Shown: piece by piece, positions 45,283 through 57,558 of the stretch
How the letters are laid out: the number at the start of each line of letters is the position of its first letter
Numbering within the stretch: position 1 is the stretch's first letter
NCBI GenBank assembly: GCA_039111635.1
Contig: JBCAQO010000014.1
Location: 1,860,001 to 1,924,000 of the forward strand
Source of the DNA: Heterobasidion occidentale
Taxonomy: Eukaryota; Basidiomycota; Agaricomycetes; Russulales; Bondarzewiaceae
Length of the DNA: 64,000 nt
Reading direction: 5' to 3'
Notes under the pieces: model-generated
Database searches by the model: none
What the model was told of the DNA's origin: nothing
Seen by the model: only the letters and a program-made list of their open reading frames with translations
Position numbers and translations under genes: made by a program

Positions 45283-45477
45283 CCCCTTTTGACCCCACTC
45301 TATCCACAGTAGCCGTTTACACCGTTGTCGCGACTCTTGCTCTCACCGCTGCCTCCATCGCCATCGCCCTTGTCCTCGGATCCCTTCACGCCGCTGCCAC
45401 CATTGGCATCTCCTCCGTCGTATAAAAGACACCCTGCATCAGACGGAAACATCCCTCAGCATCTCAGCTACCATTGA

Positions 45478-46706
45478 ATGTCACTTGTCCCTGCACACCT
45501 CTTCTTAGCTCACTCCCCCCGCTACATTCTCAGTAACATCAGAATGACTTCCGCTACCACCTCCCCTCACGCTTCCAACACCCCGTCCCCCAACCCCTTC
45601 ATCCTCCGCACCATCACCCCTCCCACTACCACCCCCACGCTCGTTGACGACACGGACTCGGACTACGACAGCGAGGACGACATCCCCTCGGAAGGCGTCC
45701 ATGTCGCCGACCCCCTCACAGAATTTGTCATTCCCCGTTTCCCGGCTGAAATGCCAAACCCCCACATCGTCGTCCCACCGTTGGCTTTCGCAGTACACAA
45801 CGAAAACCCTCGTCTCCACATCCGCGCCCTACCCAACCCCCTTCACGACCTCCGCCTCTACCAAGACCTGAAGACCAGTAACAGTATCTACCACCTCACG
45901 CTCGCTGAGGACGAGGCCCCCATCATTCTGAACCAGCCAGGCTTGAAGAACCCTCGTGCCTTCCTTTTTTATTTACAGCAAGCGGTTTGGGCCCAATGCT
46001 ATCAAGTATTCTCTGGACCACTCAACCAAACCCAAGCCATCCTACTCGCCAACATCACCGTCACCTCCTACCGCATGAAGGGGCTGATCAATCTCCCCGC
46101 CATCCGCAACGACATGATTAACTTCCGGTTAGGAGGCATCTTCAGCAGCAGTTCCGTCCTCCTCCAGACGCACACTATAATGGCTTGGCTCGAAACTCTG
46201 GCTCGGATCCGTTACAAGGAGAACACGATCCGCTGGTTCTATTTCACAGGACTTAATGGGGCGCGTCTGGAGATAGAGGAGGACATCCCTAAGGGACTTT
46301 TGCCGACTCACTCCTTCCCCCTTAACAGTCGTGGAGTTCACCCCATCGCAAGCTACTGGCCAAACGGAAGTGTCCCAGAAGATAACGTCAGGCCCTGGGT
46401 TATGACCAAGCCGGATCTACAGGAACAAGGTTTTCACCAGATCGACGTCGAAGAACCCATGGTCGTCGATCCTCCGGCAATCACGGAACCAGTCCTCCCG
46501 GTCGCCAGACTCTTTCGACCCGCCGACGAAGAAACCACGGAATCCATGCGGCCCACCAGTCCCCCTTACAACCCCAAACAAGTCGTCCGGGATCGCCAGG
46601 TACTTCAGCCGTTACCGGTACCACCCCCGTCACCCCCTGCTGTGTCCCCATCCCCCCCCCTACTCGGCGACGACCTCACCCGTCCTATCGCTGTCGACGA
46701 AGCCTC
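45478..46706 (+). pseudogene. Third ORF of element 3a, N-terminal part
   Basis: About 410 residues after pol. It has a Ser/Thr/Pro-rich start and acidic patch (DDTDSDYDSEDDIPSEG). A folded-looking middle follows (AFLFYLQQAVWAQCYQVFSG; ILLANITVTSYRMKGLINLP; NDMINFRLGGIF), then a Pro-rich linker. The ORF is cut at GCCTC 46702-46706 by 3b and resumes at 57098. No known family; not an envelope-like protein (no signal peptide or TM seen). Confidence 0.6.
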
Positions 46707-47540
46707 TGTTAGGACCGCGTCCTAACACGTGCTTCGCACGTGAATGGATGGGCTGGTCAAGTGCTTCGGACTTGTTGCAGACTCGGACAGCTCTCCATGA
46801 CTCCTTACCATTTACATGCTGATGCATGAACGCTGACTTCTAGTTCCTGATTCTTGATGTGGACAGACATTGGTTCCTGACCCCCGTTCCTGGTTCTTGA
46901 TCGATCGAAGATGTGGATGGACATTAGTGATCGGATTACTATATTTGGTTACATGGCAGGTCGATGAGGCATTCTAGCTTACGGATCTCGATCGTTGACT
47001 TCGGTACCTGAGAAGCGCACGGACCAGATCTTGATCCTGCCCTAGACACTTCTGTACGTAAATAGCTGAGATGAGCTTCTAAGAAGCTCAGCTCGTTCAC
47101 CTGTAATACACTCGATCTCTGCACTGCACCCGGCGTCTGGCTACCTTCTTAGCCCACGCTTCGTGATCTCTGTCAGATCTGAGAACCTCTTTGCACGGTC
47201 TGACGAAGCACTGGACTCGTCTCCCTTCCCTCCCCTCCCTCTACTCATCCGCTTCTATACCGGGCTAGCTGCCTACCGTGTTCTCAGTTGGACACCCCCT
47301 CGTGTCATCTGTTGGACAGGAGAAGATCATCCGGTTCCTCCTCATCATCGAGAAGACCTCGAAGATCACCTTCTCAATCTCTTCGAGAACAAAGCCGACA
47401 GCGACCCCGAGTTCCTCGAAAGAGCCCAAAGACGATCCATCGTCTTCATCCATTGGAGTCTACAACTATACGAACCAGTGGAGGTTTAGCCTAGGGACCC
47501 CTTCGTGCATCGGTGCACGTGATAGGTCTCCGACCTAACA
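46707..47540 (+). repeat. 5' LTR of element 3b
   Basis: 834 bp, TGTTAGGACC...GACCTAACA. A TATA-like TACGTAAATAG near 47054 precedes AGCTCGTTCA near 47090. Confidence 0.9.
47163..47489 (+). CDS. ATG-less reading frame inside the LTR (R-U5)
   Basis: 108 codons from GTG with no Met codon, downstream of the predicted RNA start. Contains RFYTGLAAYRVLSWTPPRVI, PPHHREDLEDHLLNLFENK and RRSIVFIHWSL. Present in all four element-3 LTR copies (37369, 47163, 56720, 58024), with few amino-acid changes. A related frame lies in the unrelated-looking LTR of element 2, so it is probably coding. It may be joined to pre-Gag by splicing or made by unusual initiation. Confidence 0.5.
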   Translation: MISVRSENLFARSDEALDSSPFPPLPLLIRFYTGLAAYRVLSWTPPRVICWTGEDHPVPPHHREDLEDHLLNLFENKADSDPEFLERAQRRSIVFIHWSLQLYEPVEV

Positions 47541-47552
47541 CTTGAACGAGCT
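47541..47552 (+). other. Self-complementary primer-binding site of element 3b
   Basis: CTTGAACGAGCT directly after the LTR; its last 10 bases complement AGCTCGTTCA in the LTR transcript start region. Confidence 0.7.
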
Positions 47553-48862
47553 CTTTTATCCCTACTCTATTCAAGCTGGATCCCCAGCAGCGACAGCTCT
47601 TTCTCTCATCCGTCAACAACATTCTAGCAATTGCCAACAGGGTAAACCTAACGGCCACCCCAGCAGCGACTCCTCAAGGAAGAATAAACCACCCCGGAGC
47701 TATAGAAGTCGCAAGACACCGGAACCCAGGAAAGGTTTATTCAGGAATAGCCACACTCAGGCTACAACAAGCACCCGAAATATTTATAGACCTCCTCCAC
47801 ACTGGATATAGATTTTCCGGGATTTGCTTCATCAACGAACCAAAGACACCGTTCACCCTCACAGACAACGGAGAGCCCGACGTCATCAGAGCAAGGAACT
47901 GCGTCGAGATACACGACGGAAGACCAGACGATTTCCCCATCGCCGTTATCCCCGATCTCAGAAGAACCATCGCAAGGAATATCGACACAGACGGAATCAG
48001 AGCGGAACTTGTCAAGACCAAGGAGAACAGAGACCACGTCTCAATCCTCATCCACTGGACCTTCTCCTCAACCTAGGAAAACACACTGGAAGCTCCTAAC
48101 TCCCCACCAGTCCGAACAGAAATTGAAGGGATCGTTTTTGTTGTCAGAAGAGGAGAGTTCGCCCACAAAACTTATCATCTCAGGACCCTCATCTCAGGAC
48201 ACACATTCTCCGAGATCATCCAGCTCATCGACCAAATTGATATTTCCATCAACGAAATTATCAAAAGGGACCCAGACTTACAGGAAGCACTACAGGCAGG
48301 AAGAAGACAGGCAGTACCCTTCTTCTTCAAAGAATAAAGAACAACGGACGAAGTCGCAGCGGGATATCCTCCCGGCTATAGAACAGACCCAGCAGAAGTC
48401 TACGGAGATTTACCCGAAGACGTCGACAAAGATCAACTTTATTACGACGAAAGGAAAGCACACTTCTACTACGCGGGAATCCTCACCGGATTCTTCCATA
48501 AACGAGGAGAAAGCAGATACGAATACCCGACTTGGGCAGAAAAAACAGTCCACGCAGGACCCGACCTACACCTTGTTAAGGTCGAGGACTACGTCGCAAG
48601 AAAGACCTTCGACAAGCCTGAATCACCGGCAAATAGGCATCGTGACTCGCCAAGACCGCACATACATACTCTACCCAGAGACACAGCCAGTGGAAGTCGA
48701 ATCTCTAGAAGAAACACGCCCGCTACATCCCCCTTACAGGAAACCACTCCCCAAGAAGACTTCCGAGCCACAACACCGGAGTTTGTCCCCGAACCGGAGT
48801 ATTTTGAAGCACCAAGTGGAAATCCGGAACCGCCTAACGATCCAGAGCCCCCGCCCGATACA
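47546..48862 (+). CDS. Pre-Gag coding region of element 3b with two conserved stops
   Basis: Same frame as gag. It is open from 47546 to TAG 48074-48076 (176 codons, no Met), then to TAA 48335-48337, then into gag. Segment ends: HVSILIHWTFSST* and RRQAVPFFFKE*. The TAG sits in CTTCTCCTCAACCTAG, which also looks like a splice acceptor, so one stop could be removed with an intron. Amino-acid-level conservation with 3a argues for translation. Confidence 0.5.
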
Positions 48863-49880
48863 ATGTCGACAGATACTGGAGGTAATGAGTCCAAGGGACC
48901 AGCTATGGCCAAACCCACCACCTTCAATGGAAACAGAAAACGAACCGAGCAATTCCTCCACGAAATCGATTTAATGTTCCTAGCTAGGAAGAAGGATTAT
49001 GCGAACGAATTCGCCAAAATCGCTTACGCTTTATCATATATGAAGGAAGGCTCGGCAGGATATGGGCAAGAAACTTTACGCAGGCCAGGAACACGCTGAA
49101 GGACTGGAACAGATACACTTGGGCAGACACAGTCGGCTTCACATCCGTCCGCAAAAAGATAGCCACCGACTTCGAGGAGTTCAACAAAGAAGCCGATGCT
49201 CGTGACAAACTAGCCCGAGTCAATCAGGAAAGGAATCATTTAACACCTACCTTCAGCTGTTTGAACAGCTCGCAGCACTTGCTGGTGTAGACGGAGAAAC
49301 CAAGAAAACCCATTTCCTGCGAGGACTCAAGTGGGAGTTGGCAAAAGGAATTTATGAAGATCCCTCTGCAGACGGGACATGGGAAGAACTAATCGAGAAG
49401 GCCAAAAAACACGAAAGAATGCGCATCGCAAGGGACCGAGCATACGACCTCCGAAAAGGAAAATTCCAAATCTACACTCCGCGTACCTTTTACGACGAAA
49501 GGGCACCCCCAAGGCACGATAGGGAGCCCCAATACGAACCTATGGATGTAGATGCAGCGGAAATGGAGGCCGATGCTGTCCGAACTCGCTTCAAGAAGCT
49601 TACCCCGGCGGAGAGAGATCGACTTGCCAAAGAAGGCAAGTGCTTCTTTTGCAAGAAACCCGGGCACATGGCGCGCAATTGTCCGTCTCGACCCAAGAGA
49701 AGATTCCAGCCCCCTCGTCGCAGACCTGTGCGCGAAGCAGAAATGGACGAAGGACAATTCGACGATGAAGACGTCGAAGAAGGAAAAAACAGAGTCAACC
49801 ACATCCGCCAGATGATGATGGGACTCAGCATGGAAGAAATCGAGGAAGTTCGAGCCTTTAGCGACTCGAAGAATTTTTAA
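48863..49880 (+). pseudogene. Gag of element 3b
   Basis: Same protein as 3a Gag. It is broken by one-base losses in G runs near 49060 and 49228; 49338-49880 is open again and holds the CCHC knuckle CFFCKKPGHMARNC. Confidence 0.85.
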
Positions 49881-49903
49881 GGCCTCTCCTATCGGCAGCG
49901 GAT

Positions 49904-52900
49904 GTGGAGAGTAGGATTCTTGCAGGAAATCGGTACGCTCCTCTGGCCAGTAAAGATGCTGACCAAGAGCATGGACATCCAGATGTATTGTATCTTTCGG
50001 AAATGAAATCACATGGTGCACCATCCCTCCAACTCGAGACAATGCTCATAGGCAAGAATAGAAAAGCTGCTACACAGGCACTAGTGGACAGTGGAGCCAC
50101 TGGAATCTTCATGCACCCTCGCTTCGTAGAAGCGCATCGAATCACTACACACAAAACCCCCACCCCTATCCCAGTCAGTACGGTCCAGAACACCGAGTTC
50201 AAGGGAGGACCCATTACGCGATTCGCCAACCTCAAATTACAAGTTCTAGGCGAAAAAGGGGGGTCACATACAGAATCAGCAAGATTCTATATCGCGGAAA
50301 TAGGAAAAGAGGACGTCATTTTAGGAACCGACTGGTTATTAGAACATAACCCAGAAGTCGACTGGCATGCCTACGGGCTACACTTTACCAGATGCCCGCC
50401 CTCCTGCCAAATAAAAGGAGGACCGGTAAAAGCTAGAAGAGCTACAAGAAAACCAGGACGTCCTAAACCAAGCATACGGCGCATGGAAACAGTACCGCAA
50501 ACGGGCGACTACTCAATACCAGTGCAAAAGCCGGGAAAAGCAGTACCAGGCCGGAAAGTGGGAAACACCACAGTACCACATCCGGACAATACCTACAAGT
50601 CCGGAGTTCACAACTCGAAGGTTGAATGCCGAACGTCTGAAGCCCGAACAGAAATTATAAGGTACCGACATGGGCTGAAGAAGACGTTCCGGAGGACGGT
50701 GACGGACTTCTGGCACTTCCCTCCAAGGATCTTGAAGAAGATGGAGTCTATCTTGTTAGATGCCTGGATACGGGAACATTACAGGCACTGGAATTATACA
50801 ACGACTCCGAAGAAGGCGTCGACATACATCGCGCCGAAACCACGGAACTTCCATATGCCAATACACCGGCTCAAGGAAGCAAACCTGTCAAAGCACCAAC
50901 AGGAAAACAAACAAAGCACACCAACTCACAAAGACTGGCAGAAGAAGCCGCCAAAGGGAAACCTGAACTATCCTTCGAAGAAATAGTGCCGAAGGAATAC
51001 TGGAATTATAGGAAGGTTTTCGAAGGTCGACCAAAGGGACAGCTACCGCTCTCTCGACCTTGGGATCACAAGATAGAGATCAAGGAAGGAATGGATCACT
51101 CGCTCAAACCCAAGCTATACAGTCTTAGCCCTGGAGAGCAAGTGGAACTCAAGAAATTCATAGACGAAAACCTCCAGAAAGGATTCATCAGAGAATCCAA
51201 ATCGCACATGGCATCCCCATTCTTCTTCATCAAGAAAAAGAACGGGAAACTACGACCAGTAATGGATTATCGCAAACTCAATGAAATAACAATCAAGAAC
51301 AAGTACCCTTTGCCGATTATTCAAGAATTACTGGACCTTCTAGCCGAAGCCGTATACTTTTCACTAATGGATGTCGATACAGGATATAACAACGTACGCA
51401 TGAAGGAAGGAAGCGAGAAACTAGCCGCGTTCGTCACCAATCTAGGAATGTACGAACCTCTGGTGATGTTCTTTAGATTAACCAACTCGCCGGCAACATT
51501 CCAAACTATGATGAACGCCCTCTTCAAAGACCTCATCTACGCCGGATTAGTGGCAATCTATATGGACGACATCCTAGTATTCTCTCAAACAATGGACGAT
51601 CACATCAAGACGGTTCGAAAGGTTTTACAGATCTTACAAGACAACGACCTGTACCTACAACCCTCGAAGTGCCACTTCCACAAAAAGAAAATCGACTATC
51701 TCGGATATGTTATATCACACGGACATCTGGAAATGGACCCGATTAAAGTAGCCGGCATTATGGACTGGCCGACCCTGGAAAAGTCAAAGAAGTGCAATCA
51801 TTTTTAGGGTTTTGCAACTTTTATCGCAGATTTATCAAAGATTACTCAAAGATAGCACGACCGCTATTTGAGTTAACACAGAAGGAACGCACCTGGGATT
51901 GGACACCAGCATGCGAAGAAGCGTTTCAAACGCTAAAACGAATATTCACAGAATCTCCGGTGCTCGTTATGCCAGACACAAGGAATCCGTTTCGCATTGA
52001 ATGCGACGCTTCCGACTTCGCCACCGGAGCAGTCTTATCACAAGTCGCCAAAGATGGAAAATGGCACCCATGTGCTTATATTTCCAAGTCGCTCTCACCA
52101 ACCGAACGCAACTACCCAATCTATGATAAAGATTGCTAGCGGTCGTTCGAGCTTTTGAAGCTTGGCGACACTATTTGAAGGGCGCCGACCACCCGGTAGA
52201 CGTCTGGACGGACCACAAGACCTCGAATGGTTCCGTTCAAGCCAGAAACTAAACCGTCGACAAGCACGATGGTCACTCTACCTCTCGCGTTTCGACTCTA
52301 TACAAGTTGACGCACAAGGCAGGAGTCACTAATAAATCCGACGGTCTGTCACGGCGTCCAGACCATAAAAAGGGGGTGGAATTTGACAATTCAGGCGAAA
52401 CTCTTGGAGCCCAAACTTTTCAACAACACAGAAAATATCCGAAGACCTTTTGCAGAAATCAATGCCATTAATACAGACAACAGTTGGGACCCTCATCAAA
52501 TACTTCACATTAGGGCAACTGGACGAGGAGGCGTTACCATAATAGATGAAGACCTCCGGAAACGAATCATTGAAGAAAACAGGAAAGACGAATGGCTATT
52601 AGAAACCTTAGCCAAGATTAAAACCTTAGGACCTCGAAACATGAAGAAAGGTTTACAAGAATGGAACGAAGAAGAAGGATTGGTCCTTCATCGAGGAAAG
52701 ATATATGTCCCCCGGAACGAACAACTTTGTCAAGATATCATCAAACTAAACCATGACAATCTAGCAGCAGGACATCCAGGACAAAGGGGAACTCTAGCCT
52801 TAGTCGGACAGGAATTTACTTGGCCAGGAATATCAAACACAGTTCACCAATATGTGGAAGGATGCGCCATCTGTCAATCCACCAAGAACGACACACATCC

Positions 52901-54384
52901 TACCATGGTACCCCTACAACCAACAGAAATCCCAGATCGACCCTTCGGAACAATAACCATGGATTTTATTACAGATCTACCAGAATCAAATGGATACGAT
53001 TCGCTACATGTAGTAACCGATCGATTCACCAAAACGGCAGTAATAACCCCATGCCTGAAGACTATCGACTCTGATGGAACAGCCAAAATCTTGTTAGAAA
53101 CACCTGGAGACGCTATGGGCTGCCAGATAAAATCATATCGGATAGAGGAACTCAATTCGCTTCAAAGTAGCGCAAGCCCTGCTCAAAGAATTAGGAATCA
53201 AATCTGCTTTAAGCACAGCCTATCACCCGCAGACAGACGGTGCTACTGAACGAATGAATCAGGAATTAGAACAATACCTCAGAGCTTTCTGCAGCTCTTC
53301 ACAGGACGATTGGGCCGGATTAATTCCTTATGCGGAATATGCCCACAACACCCATCAGCACTCAGCCACGCAGAAGTCACCATTTGAACTTCTCCACGGA
53401 TATCAACCACGGGCTTACCCAGCCATCATCGGAAACACGAATGTCCCCACCGCCGACGCTCGCCTCGAAGCTCTGCAACGTGCTAGGAAGGAAGCACAAG
53501 CCAGCCTCAAAATTGCAGCCGAAGCCATGAGGATACAGCACGACCGTTTTGGAACGGACCTGCCACCTTTCAAGAAAGGAGATCAAGTATGGCTCGATGG
53601 GAAGAACATCCACCGATCACCCATCAGAGAAACTGAGACCCAAACGCTTTGGGCCATTTGAAATCACTGACACCATAGGAAATGTCAACTTCAGGTTGAA
53701 ACTGCCAACAGCTGGAAGCGCATTCACGACGTTTTCCATGCTAGTCGACTCACGCCCTACAAGGAAAACGAAGTCTATGGCCCGAACTACCTTAAACCGG
53801 CTCCGGACCTGATCGAAGGGCAAGAAGAATTCGAAGTCGAAGCATTGTCGGAGCTAGGCGCTTCGGACGATGGAAGATCCTGCAGTACCTGATCAAATGG
53901 AAGGGCTACCCGGAATCGGACAACTCTTGGGAAGCCGCGGCAAACGTCACTAACGCACAAGAAGCCATAAAGGACTTCTACCGCCGGCACCCGGGGCAGT
54001 CAAAGGAATGGAAGCCTCCATTCTGGCCCTGGTGATCGAATTAGAACTCAACAGAGTAGCAAAGAAGATCAAATCAGAAAGAAGCTCGAGAAGCATCCGA
54101 TCGGAAAGAAGCTTCTCACTACAGGATTAGCTATCCCCCAGATCATGGAAGAGATCAACAAACGAATGACGCAGCTAAAGAGGCCGCCCCTGGTTCCTCG
54201 ATCAAAAGTGCCACCACTGACGATCAACGATCGAGAAGCGCAGCCAAAGAAGCCCAATATAGACTCGTCTCAATCAAAGCTGCAGCAGAAGCGATCGGAC
54301 AACTCTAATTGGCGGACTCAAGCATACCAGGAGCTACAAAAGCAGACCAACCGAGGATTGGCATGGCCAGGCAAACGACTATGA
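49904..54384 (+). pseudogene. Pol of element 3b, many small indels
   Basis: Same domains as 3a pol: protease (TQALVDSGATGIFMHPRF), RT (50986-51807, VAIYMDDILVF), RNase H (51792-52139), integrase (52383-53661) and a chromodomain near 53870-53950. At least ten frame breaks relative to 3a are visible, for example near 50583, 51775, 52131, 52220, 52296, 52401, 53100, 53166, 53610, 53706, 53843 and 54060. Most are single-base losses in runs of two to five. They may be true decay or assembly error. Confidence 0.85.
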
Positions 54385-54580
54385 CCCCTTTCGACCCCAC
54401 TCTATCCACAGTAGCCGTTTACACCGTTGTCGCGACTCTTGCTCTCACCGCTGTCTCCATTGCCATCGCCCTTATCCTCGGATCCGTTCACGCGGCTGCC
54501 ACCATTGGCGTCTCCTCCATCGTATAAAAGACACCCTGTATCGAACAGAGACATTCCTCAGCATCCCAGCTATAACTCGA

Positions 54581-56250
54581 ATGTCCTTTGCCCCCACTCA
54601 CCTCTTCTTACACAACTCCCCCCGCTATATTCTTAGCAACATCAGAATGTCTTCCGCTACCACTTCCCCTCACGCCTCCAACACCTCCTCCCCCAACCCC
54701 TTCATCCTTCGCACCATCTCCCCGCCCACTACCACGCCCACGCTCGTTGACGACACTGACTCGGATTACAACAGCGAGGATGACATCCCCTCGGAAGGCG
54801 TCCCGGTCGCGGATCCCCTTACTGAGTTTGTTATTCCCCGTTTCCCGGCTGAAATGCCAAACCCCCACATCGCCGTTCCTCCGTTGGCTTTCGCCATTCA
54901 CAAACGAAACCCTCGTATTCGAATCCGCGCTATACCCAACCCCCTCTACGACATCCGCCTCTACCAGGACCTGACTACGAACCATAGCATCTACCACCTC
55001 ACGCTCGCCGAGGACGAGGCACCTATCATTCTGAACCAGCCTGGCTTGAAGAGCCCCCGCGCTTTCCTTTTCTATTTACAGCAAGCAGTCTGGGCGCAAG
55101 CCTACCAGGTTTTCTCGGGACCGCTCAACCAGACTCAAGCTATTCTCCTCGCCAACCTCACCGTCACCTCCTACCGCATGAAAGGACTGATCAATCTCCC
55201 CGCCATCCGCAACGACATGATCAATTTCCGACTGGGAGGAATCTTCACCACAGCTCCATCCTCCTACAGGCGCACTCCATACCAGCCTGGCTCGATGTAC
55301 TGGCGCGAATCCGCTACAAGGAGAACACGATCCGTTGGTTCCGATTAGCAGGACATAATGGAGCACGGCTAGAGATCGAAGAGTACGTTCCTAAAGGACT
55401 ACTGCCGACCCACTCCTTCCCGCTTAACAGTCGAGGGGTTCACCCATTGCGTGCTACTGGCCCGGCGGATGTACACCGGAGGATAACGTTAGGCCCTGGG
55501 TTATGACCAAACCGGATATACAGGAACAGGGGTTTCACCAGATCGACGCTGAGGAACCCATGACAGTCGATCCCCCGGTCAATGCCGAGTCCGATCTCCC
55601 GGCGGTAAACCCCTTTCAGCCCACCGACGAGGAGACCGCTGAATTCACGCGACCCACCAGTCCCCTTACGACCCCGAACAAGTCGTCCGGGATCGCCAGG
55701 TACTTCGGCCGCTACCGGTACCACCCCCGTCACCCCCTGCTGTGTCCCCATCCCCCCCCTACTCGGCGACGACCTCACCCGTCCTATCATTGTCGACGAA
55801 GCCTCCCCCCAGTTGCCGGACGTTCCTGTCGCAACTGAAGAAGGATGGCCTGCTGACGCATTGGACTCCGAAAACGTCTGGCCTAACCCGCCTACTCTCC
55901 CGCCTTCTCCACCCACCGACCCCGCTACTCGTACCTGCTGGGAATGTGGACGCGCCGGCCATCTCGTCGTGGGATGTCCAATCACGGGCATTCGCCAGAG
56001 AACGGACGTTACGGCGCGCGGTTTTCTTCAAGACTACGATAGGCATCGCATGCAGTCCCGGCGCCTTCGTCTACAGATGGATAGGACAGCTGAGGAATAC
56101 GGGTACCACAAGCAGGCATTAGACCATTTAATCGACACCGCTAACTGGACCGGATATCCCGCTCGAAACATCCCCACCTTCGACGAAGTCCACCTGAGGA
56201 GACCTGCCCCCACCATCGGTGCACCCGCCAAGCGCCGAAGACTTGTATAG
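54581..56250 (+). pseudogene. Third ORF of element 3b with C-terminal zinc knuckle
   Basis: N-terminal part 54581-55348 as in 3a; the frame is lost near 55250 and again later. The C-terminal part (55813-56250) encodes a retroviral-type knuckle CWECGRAGHLVVGC and a basic/helical tail ending AKRRRLV, a possible nuclear localisation signal. Presence of CCHC plus NLS suggests a nucleic-acid-binding accessory protein; function unknown. Confidence 0.65.
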
Positions 56251-56261
56251 AGAGGGGGTAG
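56247..56261 (+). other. Polypurine tract of element 3b
   Basis: AGAGAGGGGGTAG abuts the 3' LTR; the same tract precedes the 3a LTR at 57546-57558. Confidence 0.7.
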
Positions 56262-57097
56262 TGTTAGGACCGCGCGTCCTAACACGTGCTTCGCACGTGA
56301 ATGGATGGGCTGGTCAAGTGCTTCGGACTTGTTGCAGACTCGGACAGCTCTCCATGACTCCTTACCATTTACATGCTGATGCATGAACGCTGACTTCTAG
56401 TTCCTGATTCTTGATGTGGACAGACATTGGTTCCTGACCCCCGTTCCTGGTTCTTGATCGATCGAAGATGTGGATGGACATTAGTGATCGGATTACTATA
56501 TTTGGATACATGGCAGGTCGATGAGGCATTCTAGCTTACGGATCTCGATCGTTGACTTCGGTACCTGAGAAGCGCACGGACCAGATCTTGATCCTGCCCT
56601 AGACACTTCTGTACGTAAATAGCCGAGATGAGCTTCTAAGAAGCTCAGCTCGTTCACCTGTAATACACTCGATCTCTGCACTGCACCCGGCGTCTGGCTA
56701 CCTTCTTAGCCCACGCTTCGTGATCTCTGTCAGATCTGAGAACCTCTTTGCACGGTCTGACGAAGCACTGGACTCGTCTCCCTTCCCTCCCCTCCCTCTA
56801 CTCATCCGCTTCTATACCGGGCTAGCTGCCTACCGCGTTCTCAGTTGGACACCCCCTCGTGTCATCTGTTGGACAGGAGAAGATCATCCGGTTCCTCCTC
56901 ATCATCGAGAAGACCTCGAAGATCACCTTCTCAATCTCTTCGAGAACAAAGCCGACAGCGACCCCGAGTTCCTCGAAAGAGCCCAAAGACGATCCATCGT
57001 CTTCATCCATTGGAGTTTACGCCTGTACGAACCAGTGGAGGTTTAGCCTAGGGACCCCTTCGTGCATCGGTGCACGTGATAGGTCTCCGACCTAACA
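56262..57097 (+). repeat. 3' LTR of element 3b
   Basis: 836 bp, almost identical to 46707-47540 (extra CG near 56273 and a few substitutions). Followed by GCCTC, the target duplication. Confidence 0.92.
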
Positions 57098-57547
57098 GCC
57101 TCCCCCCAGTCGCCGGACGTTCCTGTCGCAACTGAAGAAGGATGGCCCGCAGACGCACTGGACTCCGAAAATGTCTGGCCTAACCCGCCTACTCTCCCGC
57201 CTTCTCCACCCACCGACCCCGCCACTCGTACCTGCTGGGAATGCGGACGCGCCGGCCATCTCGTCGTGGGATGTCCAATTACGGGCATTCGCCAAAGAAC
57301 GGACGTTACGGCGCGCGCATTTCTTCAAGACTACGATAGGCATCGCATGCAGTCCCGGCGCCTTCGTCTACAGATGGATAGGACGGCTGAAGAATACGGG
57401 TACCACAAGCAGGCGTTAGACCACTTAATTGACACCGCTAACTGGACCGGATACCCCGCTCGGAACATCCCCACCTTCGACGAAGTTCATCCAAGGAGAC
57501 CTGCCCCTACCATCGGTACACCCGCCAAGCGCCGAAGACTTGTATAG
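57098..57547 (+). pseudogene. Third ORF of element 3a, C-terminal part
   Basis: Continuation of 45478-46706 beyond the 3b insertion. Carries CWECGRAGHLVVGC, the QSRRLRLQMDRTAEEYGYHK helix and the basic end AKRRRLV; stop TAG near 57547. Confidence 0.8.
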
Positions 57548-57558
57548 AGAGGGGGTAG

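Larger units (their letters stand above)
46707..57097 (+). mobile_element. Element 3b: complete sibling copy nested in 3a
   Basis: Two LTRs (46707-47540 and 56262-57097) differ by only a handful of bases, so insertion is recent. Flanked by a perfect 5-bp duplication GCCTC (46702-46706; 57098-57102) inside 3a's third ORF. Full internal gene order is present, but the ORFs carry many one- and two-base indels, mostly in short homopolymers. Confidence 0.93.
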
